The position numbers and the translations under genes were made by a program. The notes below the pieces were generated by a model that saw nothing but the letters and a program-made list of their open reading frames with translations, ran no database searches and was not told where the DNA came from. Positions 1-8,106 of a DNA stretch of 19,529 nucleotides are shown in pieces; the stretch's first letter is position 1; each line of letters starts with the position of its first letter. The DNA is from CAYMLQ01 sp964390795 (GTDB taxonomy: Bacteria; Verrucomicrobiota; Kiritimatiellia; RFP12; UBA1067): positions 1 to 19,529 of the forward strand of contig CAYMLQ010000069.1 of assembly GCA_964390795.1 (NCBI GenBank). The letters run 5' to 3'.

Positions 1-47
1 GTACTCAATAAACTCGCAGCCTAGAAACGTTCGTTTGATCTTGCAAG

Positions 48-308
48 TCACCCAAGAAGTGCATTTCCGAACACATCAGAGAGAACCTTTGACACCTGCG
101 TAGGTGCTAAGCGATGGCCATATGATCGTCGATCAAAGAAGACCCGCTCTGCGTCGCCACCCAGCAATTCAACCAACCCGCGATCCAGACGCGCGGCCGT
201 CTCCGCCACGTCACTCGCATACGAAATGGCGACGAGATAGGTGTACTTTCCCTCACGATACTTCCCACCTGTCTTCTCTTCCAAAGCCGGCCTTGCTGAA
301 TCGTTCAC
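48..308 (-). pseudogene. TIR-like domain fragment
   Basis: The 86-residue frame reads like the first half of a bacterial TIR domain. There is a beta-A type strand (YLVAISYASD, residues 24-33), a helix rich in Ala/Leu, then VFFDRR (about 56-61), and a helix ending in LSDVFGN (about 76-82). In TIR families this stretch is followed by the strand and helix carrying the catalytic Glu, which are absent because a stop comes four residues after FGNA. The start is GTG with a purine-rich AAGGGG about 8 nt upstream; an in-frame stop at 348-350 prevents extension. It is therefore about half a domain, probably a decayed defence or signalling gene. The assignment is by eye and weak; an unrelated short ORF is possible. 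Confidence 0.33.
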
Positions 309-462
309 AACCAGACCCCTTCCGCTGCTTGCAGATGTGTAACTGTACTACATTCACTGAAATTAGTATTCCAGAGCCGCTTCTTGAACGCAAGGGTAAA
401 TTGTATTTTTTCTTGCCAAACTTATCAAATAGGTCTTTTTGTAGACAGAGAACCCTGCGCTC

Positions 463-500
463 AGCCGGAGACACCATCCATGCAAACGTGTCATCCGGCT
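463..500 (-). terminator. Hairpin after the HEAT/DUF1080 gene, possible terminator
   Basis: The arms at 463-474 (agccggagacac) and 488-500 pair over 12 bp with a single bulged base at 493 and a 13-nt loop. It lies 24 bp beyond the stop codon of the minus-strand HEAT/DUF1080 gene, where a transcript end is expected. There is no T-run on either strand after the stem, so it is not a classical intrinsic terminator. It could act as an mRNA 3'-end stabiliser or be a decayed repeat. Confidence 0.4.
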
Positions 501-524
501 GCCGTCTTCCTGAGTATAAAGGGA

Positions 525-3305
525 TTACTTTAATTCCTTGATTCGGACGTTGCGGTACTCGATCTTCATCGGCGGGCCTTTGTGCAATTGCAGCGTGAGG
601 TTGCCTAGGCGCGGCGTGTCCGGACGGAGGTCAGCCACCTGCGTCGCCAGCACGCCGTTGAGGTAGAGGGTGATCTCTTGACCTTTACAGATGATCCGGT
701 AGCTGTTCCAGTCCTCCATCTTGTAGAGCTTCTGCAACGTCGCCGAATCGGCAAACCGCTGAGACGTTTTCTTGCCGTCCGCCGCGATCGTCACCTTCTC
801 GCCTCGCCCGCCGATCAGATGCATCTTGGGATGGTAAATGAACCCGACGTAGTTGCCCCCGCCGTTCATGTCCGCCTGATATCCGGAGTCCCGGTCAATG
901 ACCGGCTCGCAGCGGAGCTGGATCCCGGAGTTGGCGCCCTTGCTCAACCGGAACTCCGTGCGCAGCTCGAAATCGCCGGGCGTGCCGCCTTTCCAGAGCA
1001 GATGGTTGTTCGTCGCCAGCGGCGCGTTGGTCGTGCTCTCGGCCGTCAACACGCCGTCCACGACCTTCCACCAGGGGCACCCCTTCGTCTCCCAGCCGGA
1101 CAGATCCTTGCCATTGAACATTGGCACGAAGCCTTCCTCTGATTTCGCCTGCTCGCCCTCTTTCCGGAGCTGGCCCAGCAGCTTTCTGGCGCGCTTGAGC
1201 GTCCCCTCCTTGGCTCCAGCCTTAACGACCTTCCGCAACACCTCGGACACCTGTTCAGGATGCGTGGCCGCCAAACCTTCCGACACGTCCACCGCACCTT
1301 GACAGGCGTCGTCTTTCAGCGCCTCGCTCGCGAGATGCTCGGCCGCGAAGGCCAGCGCCTCGGGGCAGGGCGCGGCACCGAGCGAGGCCAGCGCAAGACG
1401 GCGCTCCTCGTCACGCCCGGCCCAGCCGAACGCCTGCTTCAGCGTCGTCACTTTCGCCGCAGCCGGCGCCGTCTGCGCCTCCACCAGCCGGATGTACCCG
1501 CGCAGCGCCAGAATCTTAAACTTCGGGCTCGGCGGCGCCTGGATCATCTTTTCGAGATCGGGCAGCGCGTCAGTCGTGGGCCACTCGCAGAGCGCGCGCA
1601 AGGCAGACTCTTTGAGTTCCGCGTCAGCGTCTCCGATCGCGGCACGCACGACGGCCAAAGCCTTGTCGCCGCCTGCGGAACAGAGGATGCGCAGCAGCGC
1701 GCGCTTCGGCGCGCCCTGGGACTGCGCGTATGCAGCCAGCAGCGGCTCGGCCACCTCGGGCGAGGCCGTCAGCACGGGCTCGACATTCAGCCTCACCGAC
1801 GCGTTCTCATTCACCGTGGCCTGTTTCGCGACGCCGTTCACGGTATACTCCACACGCAGCTTCTTCACCTTGCCGGGTGCCGCATCCCCGAAGGTCGAGT
1901 TGGCTGCGTCGACCGTGGTCTGCCCGGCCTTGACGAGTTCCGCGACCTTCGCCGTAACATCCTTTGACGGCCCGTCGGGCAACGCGCCATATTCCGCCTT
2001 GCGGATGGTGATCGCGCCTGCCACCGGCACGGCCGCCCGCGTGCAGACCGCGGCCAGCGCGTCCGCCGCCGCGTCCGTCGCCGGCGTCTTCTGCAGGATC
2101 GCCAGCAAAGCGGGGATATCCTTGACTCCCGCCATCTCGCCCGCCGCCTTGAGGCTCGCCGCGCTGAGCTCCGGGTCGGCATCGCCAGCCAGACGCAGCA
2201 GCTCAGGCACCGCCGCCGTGATGCGCCTGCGGCTGATCAGGTCGATGCCCACGCGCCGCAATTTCGCCTCCGAACTGCTTACGAGCGAGATAATCGCCTT
2301 ATCTGCAGCCTGACCGGGAAACCCGGCGATGGCCGCGAGCGCAGCCTTGGCAACTTCCTCATCGCCCGCGCTGGCGAGTTCGGCCAGCACCGGCACTGCC
2401 GAGGCATCGCCCAGCCGCGCCAGCGCGCGGATGGCGGAACTGCGCGGCTCGGCCGCGCCGCTGCGGGCAAGCGCGAGCAGCGCCGGCACGGCGGCCGCGT
2501 CGCCGCGCTGACCGAGCACGTCGCACACGCGGCCCTGCTTAACGGCCGGGAGCTTGCCGAGTTCGGCGGCGAGCGCCTGCGTCGTCTCCGCGCCGGGCAA
2601 CTCCAGCGCAGTCCTCAGCGCCGCGCCGAACAGGACGGCGTCCTCGCCGCGAAGCTGCTCCAGAAGCAGCGGGACACCCGCCGCGCCGCGCGACAAGATC
2701 GCGCCGCGGGTCGCCGCCACCTTCACGTGGGGCTGCACCTGCGCGGAGCGGAGCACGTCGTAAAGCGCGGCGGCCTGCTCGGGCTTGGCAGCCTCGGCGC
2801 AGCGCAACAGGCCCTCGGCAGCGGCCGGCACCTTCCCGAGCGACTGCTTCAGCGCCGCAACGGCGGCCGGCGTGGCGATCCGGCCCAGCGAGGCCGCTGC
2901 CGCGGCGGCGATCTCCGCGTCCGCGTCGCCGAGACACGCGCCCAGCGGTTCGACAGCCGTGGCGTCGCGGCGCACGCCGACGGACTGGATCACGCCGACC
3001 AGCGGCTGGCCTTTGAGCGCCCCCAGCGCGGCACGCAACGCCTCGTCCACCGCCGGGTCGGGAATCGTCTCCAGCGCGTAGCGGGCCATGTGCGCAAGCT
3101 TCTCGTCTCCAAGTAACGTGGCCAGCGGCGCGACGGCCGCCTTCGTGCCGACTCTGCCGAGGTCGATGCACGCCTCGCCCTTCTGCTGCTGCGGCGCGTC
3201 GGATTTTAGAATCGCGAGCAGTTCGGACTCGGCCGGCTGGGCCTGTGCGAACCGCGCACCGAGCAGACTCATAGCGAACACAAAACAGATAACACCTAAT
3301 CTCAT
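525..3305 (-). CDS. Secreted HEAT-repeat protein with C-terminal DUF1080 (3-keto-disaccharide hydrolase) domain
   Basis: The protein has 926 residues from the chosen ATG. That start is picked because it begins a clear signal peptide (MRLGVICFVFAMSLLGARF, ending AQA) preceded by a G-rich stretch. A longer frame opening at GTG 3467 only adds translated tandem repeat and overlaps the upstream gene. Residues about 25-430 are Ala/Leu-rich HEAT-type helical pairs (AVAPLATLLGD, AVPALLALARSG). Residues about 430-505 form a beta-type insert (AEYGALPDG, DVTAKV, KKLRVEYTVNG). More helical repeats follow to about 715. The last 200 residues are a DUF1080/PF06439 domain: FNGKDLSGW near 725, GANSGIQLR, a WNSYRI...LNG strand pair and a closing LQLHKGPPMKIEYRNVRIK. 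Family members include 3-keto-glycoside hydrolases or lyases acting outside the cytoplasm. Adjacency to the oxidoreductase supports this role; the exact substrate is unknown. Confidence 0.88.
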   Translation of the reverse strand: MRLGVICFVFAMSLLGARFAQAQPAESELLAILKSDAPQQQKGEACIDLGRVGTKAAVAPLATLLGDEKLAHMARYALETIPDPAVDEALRAALGALKGQPLVGVIQSVGVRRDATAVEPLGACLGDADAEIAAAAAASLGRIATPAAVAALKQSLGKVPAAAEGLLRCAEAAKPEQAAALYDVLRSAQVQPHVKVAATRGAILSRGAAGVPLLLEQLRGEDAVLFGAALRTALELPGAETTQALAAELGKLPAVKQGRVCDVLGQRGDAAAVPALLALARSGAAEPRSSAIRALARLGDASAVPVLAELASAGDEEVAKAALAAIAGFPGQAADKAIISLVSSSEAKLRRVGIDLISRRRITAAVPELLRLAGDADPELSAASLKAAGEMAGVKDIPALLAILQKTPATDAAADALAAVCTRAAVPVAGAITIRKAEYGALPDGPSKDVTAKVAELVKAGQTTVDAANSTFGDAAPGKVKKLRVEYTVNGVAKQATVNENASVRLNVEPVLTASPEVAEPLLAAYAQSQGAPKRALLRILCSAGGDKALAVVRAAIGDADAELKESALRALCEWPTTDALPDLEKMIQAPPSPKFKILALRGYIRLVEAQTAPAAAKVTTLKQAFGWAGRDEERRLALASLGAAPCPEALAFAAEHLASEALKDDACQGAVDVSEGLAATHPEQVSEVLRKVVKAGAKEGTLKRARKLLGQLRKEGEQAKSEEGFVPMFNGKDLSGWETKGCPWWKVVDGVLTAESTTNAPLATNNHLLWKGGTPGDFELRTEFRLSKGANSGIQLRCEPVIDRDSGYQADMNGGGNYVGFIYHPKMHLIGGRGEKVTIAADGKKTSQRFADSATLQKLYKMEDWNSYRIICKGQEITLYLNGVLATQVADLRPDTPRLGNLTLQLHKGPPMKIEYRNVRIKELK

Positions 3306-3337
3306 CGAAAAATCCCCCGTCTTATCGACACCTTCTT

Positions 3338-3377
3338 TGGAAAGATGGAATGATGGAATATTGGAAGAGTGGAATGA
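3338..3377. repeat. Octanucleotide tandem repeat (TGGAANNN)x5
   Basis: Five consecutive 8-bp units begin with TGGAA (tggaaaga, tggaatga, tggaatat, tggaagag, tggaatga). They lie in the 149-bp spacer between the oxidoreductase and HEAT/DUF1080 genes and directly abut a 7-bp array. They are not coding if the signal-peptide start of the HEAT gene is right. Confidence 0.85.
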
Positions 3378-3378
3378 T

Positions 3379-3448
3379 CTCCGACCTCCGCCCTCTGACC
3401 TCTGACCGCTGACCGCTGACCTCCGACCTCCGACCTCCGACCTCCGCC
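3379..3448. repeat. Heptanucleotide tandem repeat, ten units (STRR-like)
   Basis: Ten perfectly phased 7-bp units fill this block: ctccgac, ctccgcc, ctctgac (twice), cgctgac (twice), ctccgac (three times), ctccgcc. Variation is confined to a few positions while the period is exact. It begins one base after the octamer array and stops 6 bp before the oxidoreductase stop codon at 3455. It resembles in form the short tandemly repeated repetitive (STRR) heptamers of cyanobacteria. A second block of related heptads is at 16185-16224. Confidence 0.88.
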
Positions 3449-3454
3449 CCCGCC

Positions 3455-4783
3455 TCACACTGCCCACGGCTCGCGCATGGCGCGCGAACGCAGCCGGTCA
3501 GCCTCGGGATCGTTGACGAACGCCTCCTTCACCGGATCGTAAGTCATGTTGCGCTGCAGCCACATCGCGATGTTGGCCGCATGCACGGTGCTCATGGACC
3601 GGTGCATCACCACCGGGTTGGCGATGGGCTGCTGGCGCGACTTCACGCAGTCGAGGAAGTTGCGCATGTGGTTCTGCGCGCGCCCGGTGCGGGCCACGTA
3701 GTCCTGCACGATCTTCGCGTAGTCGGCGAGCAGCGCGGGGCTCGAAACCTCGGGCCGCGAATAGCCGTCAGCGCACGCGACCCACCCCTCCGTGCCCTCG
3801 TAGCGCGCGCCGCACGAGCCGTGCCAGCCGCCCTGCTGCAAAACCATCTTCACGCCGTTGGCAAACTTCGTCACCATGCCGTCGCCGCTCGTGTTGTTGA
3901 CGTACTCGTAGGAGACCGCCGACGTCTCCCCAAGGCCGAGCGCCACCTGGCACTGCGCGAAGGTGTGCGCGCCCCACTCGCCGATGCAGCTCGTGTGGAA
4001 GTCGTACTGGTTGCGCCATCCGCCCTGCACGTACCTCGCGTTGTAAGGGCGCCACGGGCACGGCCCGAGCCACGCGCTCCAATCCAATTCGTCCAGCGGC
4101 GGCTCAGGCTCGCCCGGCAGCCAGGCACGGTTCATGACCGCGTTACCGCCCGAGATGTGCGCGCGCACCGTATGCACCTGCCCGAGCCGTCCGAGCCGCA
4201 GCAACTCGTTGGCTACCGTGAAATTCGCCTCGCTCAGCCGCTGCGTGCCGGTCTGATAGACGCGGCCGTAGCGCTGCGCCGTCGCCACCACCGCCTGCCC
4301 CTCCGCAATGGTCATGGACGAGGGCTTTTCCGAATAGACGTCCTTTCCCGAGCGCATCGCCATCACCGATGCCGCCGCGTGCCAGCGGTCGCCCGTGGTG
4401 ATCAGCAGCGCGTCGATATCCGTACGCTCCGCCAGGAACTGACGCATGTCTCGATAGACGACGCAGTCGGTGTTACCGTATTTCTCATCCACCGTTCGTT
4501 TGACCGCCTCGCGCCGCTCTTTCCAGACATCGCAGGTCGCGACGAACTGGACGTCGGCCTCGCCGATCACCCAGCGCAGGTCGTGAGAGCCCCGCCTACC
4601 GATGCCGATCCCGCCAAGAACGATCCGCTCGCTCGGCGCGACAGCCCCGCCGCGGCCCAGCGCCGACGCGGGAATAAAGTAGGGCACTGCGACAGCCCCG
4701 CTGACCGCAGCGGCGCGTTTAAGAAACTGCCGGCGATTCAAAGACCCGCCAGCCCCCCGTTGATTCGTATCGCATACAGACAT
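3455..4783 (-). CDS. Tat-exported Gfo/Idh/MocA-family NAD(P)-dependent oxidoreductase
   Basis: This 442-residue protein begins with a twin-arginine signal (NRRQFLKRAA, Arg17-Arg18, hydrophobic stretch to about residue 40). The Rossmann motif follows as GIGRRG at 60-65. The family Glu-Lys-Pro is SEKPSS around 152-154, and the second domain carries GEWGAHTF with His273 near the presumed active site. Length and order match secreted PVC-group and Bacteroidetes members that fold in the cytoplasm with bound cofactor and then cross by Tat. The start is supported by AGGAG seven bases upstream. Members of this family oxidise or epimerise sugar hydroxyls; beside a DUF1080 protein, C3 oxidation of a glycoside is the likely reaction (inference). 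It lies 71 bp after the propeller gene and 149 bp before the HEAT/DUF1080 gene, all on one strand. Confidence 0.92.
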   Translation of the reverse strand: MSVCDTNQRGAGGSLNRRQFLKRAAAVSGAVAVPYFIPASALGRGGAVAPSERIVLGGIGIGRRGSHDLRWVIGEADVQFVATCDVWKERREAVKRTVDEKYGNTDCVVYRDMRQFLAERTDIDALLITTGDRWHAAASVMAMRSGKDVYSEKPSSMTIAEGQAVVATAQRYGRVYQTGTQRLSEANFTVANELLRLGRLGQVHTVRAHISGGNAVMNRAWLPGEPEPPLDELDWSAWLGPCPWRPYNARYVQGGWRNQYDFHTSCIGEWGAHTFAQCQVALGLGETSAVSYEYVNNTSGDGMVTKFANGVKMVLQQGGWHGSCGARYEGTEGWVACADGYSRPEVSSPALLADYAKIVQDYVARTGRAQNHMRNFLDCVKSRQQPIANPVVMHRSMSTVHAANIAMWLQRNMTYDPVKEAFVNDPEADRLRSRAMREPWAV

Positions 4784-4854
4784 GTTTCGACTCCTGATTA
4801 TCCCCTCAATCCCCTCACTCTTTCGCGGCGCGCCTTCGCACCGCCTACGCCCCT

Positions 4855-7800
4855 CTAGCGCGTGCGGAGCCCGTAAACCGAGCTGGAAAAGGCCGGCACG
4901 CCTAAGAGTCCGAAATCGTCCAGCGGCAACCAGAGCCCGTCACCAAGCGCCCCTGCAGCCCGACTCATGTCGGCCCACACCCCGCACAGCGGCTCCGCTG
5001 ACCCGCACGGGCGCATGACCGCAGACGAACTGACATCGAACAGACCCAACCCGCTGTCCGCGTCCTGCACGGCAAGCAAACCTTCAAAACAGGCGAGCGC
5101 CGATGCCGCTCGTTCGAGATCTCCATAGGACTGCAGCACAAAACTACCCGCACTGGACAACGCCCACGACTCGATCCGACTCTTGATCGCCTCGTCTGCG
5201 GAAGCACGTCCAACAAAGACGCGTCCGCCGTTTACGTTCACCGGCCGCGGCCACACCTTGGGCAGAGCCAAGGAGTTCACCAAATAGGCGTTCACACCGT
5301 CATACGTGCAGGCGTGAATAGCCTCCTCGCTTTCAACAGACGCACCTGTGCGCGCCATCGCAGGCCCCAACAGATAGAGCAGAGACCCTTCTTGAGAGAC
5401 ACCGACCAACTGACCCGGAATGCTCACGCTGGGACGTACTGTGGGAACGGCTGGATCGGTGAAATCGATCACGTCGAGAAACTCGCTGACGCGCCACTCT
5501 TCATTGTATCGCCCGTTCTTGCCAAGAACTTTCACGTATTCGGACTGCTCATGGCTGAAATAAATTTTCCCCTGCGCGGCACGCGGCGCGCTGAAACCCC
5601 ACGCCGACGCCGGATTGAAATGAACCTGCGACACACACACGGGGCGGGTCGGGTCGCCCGTCTCAAACGTGAGCAGACGTACCCCGCCCGCATTCCACCA
5701 CGGCCACCACGCCACGTCTGCCATGATCGACGATACCTTCAAAGTTGCCGGATTTCGGCTGGCAACCCCTCCCCCAACCAACGCATAACACATGCCGCTG
5801 CTCAAACCGGAACTGACCCATACCAAACGTTCCGGCGCCACCCATACCGCCTTGTACTGACCGGCATCCCATGCGTCGATCGCAACCTCTGCCTGCCCCA
5901 GCACCGCGACGTTAGGCAACTCCTTGAGGTCGATCACCGTCATCAGCCGGTTCGTTAAGGCGGCGCTCTCCTGTGCCCTGCCGGGTGCGCCGAACGCGAT
6001 AACCGGCCCCCCTTTAAACAGCTCGCCCGGACTCTGAAGCAAATAGAGCACTCCATCACGAACGCAGGCGCCGACGACCGGCAGAGCCCCGAGATCAACC
6101 CGGTTGAGGACCGTATCCGGTTTCGCCTTGGCGGCAACCCGCAGAACCGCTTGCCCGCCCGCCGACCAGAAGCCTGGCGTCTCCACCTGCAGGAGATAGT
6201 CGCCATGGGTCAAGACCTGGGTCACCGCCCATGAGAGTTCGGTCTTGGCCGTCACCGCCGGATGGTCGCGATCCGCGATATCCACGCTCAGCAGCTCTTT
6301 GCCCGAAAGAGAGAGTACCCTGCCCCGATGCAGCGCCGTGCGCCGCGGCTGGCAGCGGTGCTCAATCACGCCTCGCTCATCGAGTGACGACTCCTTTACG
6401 TCGATCAGTTTAACGCGCGACGCATACCCGCCGTCGTCCAGACCTTCATAAGGGACTAGAATCAGCCCTTCCGACTCAAGAACCGACAGGGCCTTCTCAT
6501 TTGCGTACGCCTCGCTCCATGAGAACCCCTCGCCCAGCGGAACGCGATCCAACAGGCTCGCCCGAGCCGGATCGCTGACGTCGAACAGCGACACGGCCAT
6601 GCGCCCGCCATCCAGACCCATCGTCACCAGCCTTCCTCCCACCGGATGAATATAGGTGGACCAGCCCGGCACCTCCACTGAGCCCGCGACGACGGGCCGC
6701 GTGGGCTCCGACAGATCGATGATCCACAGCGGATCTACCCACTGAAACGTGACCACATAGGCTCGGTCGCCGTCGAACCGGGTTGCGAACAGCCGCTCGC
6801 CCGGCGCCAACTCCAGACACCCCAAGGGCTCAGGCTTCGAAGCGTCCGCCAACGAGAACGTCTGAAGCGACGTCCGCCACAGGCCGGTCGGATTGGCCGC
6901 ATCGAACGTCTCCGAAATCACGGTGAACACGTCCCCCGACAGATTCATTTTGAACTTGTCACCCACCGTGCCCGCAGTCGCTATCCCCGCCACCTCCCGC
7001 AGGGTGCCGTCTGCGGCGCTGATATCGACGACCCGCACGACAGGCTCGGCTTCGGCGGCATCGCCCTTTCCGGCGACAAACAGGTAGCGGTCGGTCGCCA
7101 TCACAGCACTTCCCTGTCCGGCAAACCACAGGGTCGACCGCACGGTAGGCACGGCGGGATCGGCCATATCAAACGAGTAAAGCGCCGTGCCCCACTGCCA
7201 CTCCGCCCCGCCTTTCAGCGTCACATCGAGATACCCCTGCGCCGCCACATACAGCGCCGTACCGACCATCCGGCTTTCCAGTATCGCACCCTCGATCGGC
7301 AGGGTCGCGACCACGCGCGGCGCAGCCTCTGAAACGTCCGCAACGGTCAGCCGGCTTTGCTCATTGCCGTTGCCGGCACGCGTAAGCAAGGCCACATGAC
7401 GCACGCCGAGCACATACATCTGCTCGCCTACCGCAGGCAGACTCAGCACGCCGCTGATAAACGGCGCATCAGGAGCGCTGATGTCGATGACCTGTAAGCC
7501 GCGATACTGATTGAAAAAGTAGAGCGTATCGCCACTGATTTTCCATATATCGGATTCCTCGACTGAACGCTGCGTGCCGGATATACCCGGCAGAACGGCA
7601 CCGACCAGCGGATTCCCGTCTCCAGCAAGCGCATACGCGTAACCCTCTCCCGGCTCTGACCGCCAGAGGGTAGACGACCGGTTCGAGAACACGCGTTTGC
7701 CACTAAAGAAAGTCAGGGGATACGACGACTTCGCTTCGCCGCGCACCCGCAGGGTTTGCCCTTTGAGCGTGCTCGGCAAGCTGAATGTGACTTGCGGCGG

Positions 7801-8052
7801 CAGCACTTTCGCTCTCAGCACAGACCGCGGCACCCAGGCGCCTTGACCTGACGCCAAACGGCTCTCCAAGGTGACCGACTGCCACCCCCTCGGCACACTC
7901 GCCGTCACCGTCAGGCTCTTGCCCAAAGCCGTCACTTTCAGAATTTTAGGGACGGCCGCAGTCGTTGCCGAGAGTCCCACACACGCGACGAGCGCAACCG
8001 CAACAGACGCCATCCCATGCGTGAGCCAACTTGAAGAAGGAAACAGAATCAT
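4855..8052 (-). CDS. Large secreted beta-propeller protein with LVIVD-type repeats
   Basis: The 1065-residue protein starts with a signal peptide (hydrophobic MASVAVALVACVGLSATTA, residues 14-32). GGAGG eight bases upstream fixes the ATG at 8052. After a short beta-rich region (about 34-130) nearly the whole chain consists of blades built on the LVIVD theme: LQVIDISAPDAPF, LTVADVSEAAP, LYSFDMADPAVP, VRVVDISAADG, LWIIDLSEPTRP, VSLFDVSDPAR, LLSVDIADRDHP, MTVIDLKELPN, FLDVIDFTDPAVP and LGLFDVSSSA. I count about twelve, more than one propeller needs, so two propellers in tandem are likely. No membrane anchor, cellulosome or sorting domain is visible at the C-terminus. Such proteins are usually binding or surface proteins of unknown ligand. 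It is the first gene of a possible three-gene operon. No catalytic residue is recognised. Confidence 0.87.
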   Translation of the reverse strand: MILFPSSSWLTHGMASVAVALVACVGLSATTAAVPKILKVTALGKSLTVTASVPRGWQSVTLESRLASGQGAWVPRSVLRAKVLPPQVTFSLPSTLKGQTLRVRGEAKSSYPLTFFSGKRVFSNRSSTLWRSEPGEGYAYALAGDGNPLVGAVLPGISGTQRSVEESDIWKISGDTLYFFNQYRGLQVIDISAPDAPFISGVLSLPAVGEQMYVLGVRHVALLTRAGNGNEQSRLTVADVSEAAPRVVATLPIEGAILESRMVGTALYVAAQGYLDVTLKGGAEWQWGTALYSFDMADPAVPTVRSTLWFAGQGSAVMATDRYLFVAGKGDAAEAEPVVRVVDISAADGTLREVAGIATAGTVGDKFKMNLSGDVFTVISETFDAANPTGLWRTSLQTFSLADASKPEPLGCLELAPGERLFATRFDGDRAYVVTFQWVDPLWIIDLSEPTRPVVAGSVEVPGWSTYIHPVGGRLVTMGLDGGRMAVSLFDVSDPARASLLDRVPLGEGFSWSEAYANEKALSVLESEGLILVPYEGLDDGGYASRVKLIDVKESSLDERGVIEHRCQPRRTALHRGRVLSLSGKELLSVDIADRDHPAVTAKTELSWAVTQVLTHGDYLLQVETPGFWSAGGQAVLRVAAKAKPDTVLNRVDLGALPVVGACVRDGVLYLLQSPGELFKGGPVIAFGAPGRAQESAALTNRLMTVIDLKELPNVAVLGQAEVAIDAWDAGQYKAVWVAPERLVWVSSGLSSGMCYALVGGGVASRNPATLKVSSIMADVAWWPWWNAGGVRLLTFETGDPTRPVCVSQVHFNPASAWGFSAPRAAQGKIYFSHEQSEYVKVLGKNGRYNEEWRVSEFLDVIDFTDPAVPTVRPSVSIPGQLVGVSQEGSLLYLLGPAMARTGASVESEEAIHACTYDGVNAYLVNSLALPKVWPRPVNVNGGRVFVGRASADEAIKSRIESWALSSAGSFVLQSYGDLERAASALACFEGLLAVQDADSGLGLFDVSSSAVMRPCGSAEPLCGVWADMSRAAGALGDGLWLPLDDFGLLGVPAFSSSVYGLRTR

Positions 8053-8067
8053 GGCATGAACCTCCGA

Positions 8068-8094
8068 ATTGTTTGTATTCTAATACGAAACAAT
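8068..8094. promoter_or_regulatory. Palindromic operator candidate in the divergent promoter region
   Basis: The outer arms ATTGTTT (8068-8074) and AAACAAT (8088-8094) and the inner arms GTATT (8075-8079) and AATAC (8082-8086) form a near-perfect palindrome interrupted only by the central ct and one extra g at 8087. It covers the -10 box of the propeller-gene promoter and lies just upstream of that gene's ribosome binding site. A dimeric helix-turn-helix repressor (GntR or LacI type) would fit. No regulator gene is in the window. Confidence 0.55.
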
Positions 8095-8106
8095 CGCGCG
8101 TGTCAA
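8077..8106 (-). promoter_or_regulatory. Sigma70-type promoter of the propeller / oxidoreductase / DUF1080 genes
   Basis: On the minus strand the -35 is a perfect TTGACA (8101-8106), the spacer is 18 bp, and the -10 is TAGAAT (8077-8082, five of six consensus bases). Initiation about 7 bp downstream would leave a leader of only about 20 nt containing the GGAGG ribosome binding site. The palindrome at 8068-8094 overlaps the -10 element and the predicted start point, which predicts repression. No comparably good promoter was found for the plus-strand esterase in the same region. Confidence 0.6.

Larger units (their letters stand above)
1..524. other. AT-richer, gene-poor left edge
   Basis: This stretch is visibly less GC-rich than the rest of the window; for example, about 37% GC over 361-420 against roughly 80% inside the neighbouring HEAT gene. 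It holds a TIR-like fragment at 48-308 and a hairpin at 463-500. An open frame at 253-477 on the minus strand starts inside the hairpin loop, has no Shine-Dalgarno sequence and resembles nothing I know. I see no intact gene here. The composition and fragmentary content suggest degraded or acquired DNA next to the carbohydrate genes. Confidence 0.5.

Noticed and set aside
253..477. Minus-strand 74-codon frame
   Set aside because: No ribosome binding site, the start codon lies in a hairpin loop, it partly overlaps the TIR-like frame, and no recognisable similarity is seen.
3338..3448. Possible CRISPR array
   Set aside because: The 7- and 8-bp units have no unique spacers and no cas gene is nearby.
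3306..3467. N-terminal extension of the HEAT/DUF1080 protein from GTG 3467
   Set aside because: It is the translation of the tandem repeat arrays (Arg/Gly/Ser-rich), overlaps the upstream gene, and precedes a perfect signal-peptide start at 3305.
4784..4854. GATAAT-like -10 box before the oxidoreductase gene
   Set aside because: It overlaps the ribosome binding site region 15 bases from the ATG and has no -35 partner at suitable spacing.
3581..4858. 425-codon plus-strand frame opposite the oxidoreductase gene
   Set aside because: It is an antisense shadow in GC-rich DNA, with His/Arg/Ala-rich composition and no domain; the minus-strand gene has clear motifs.
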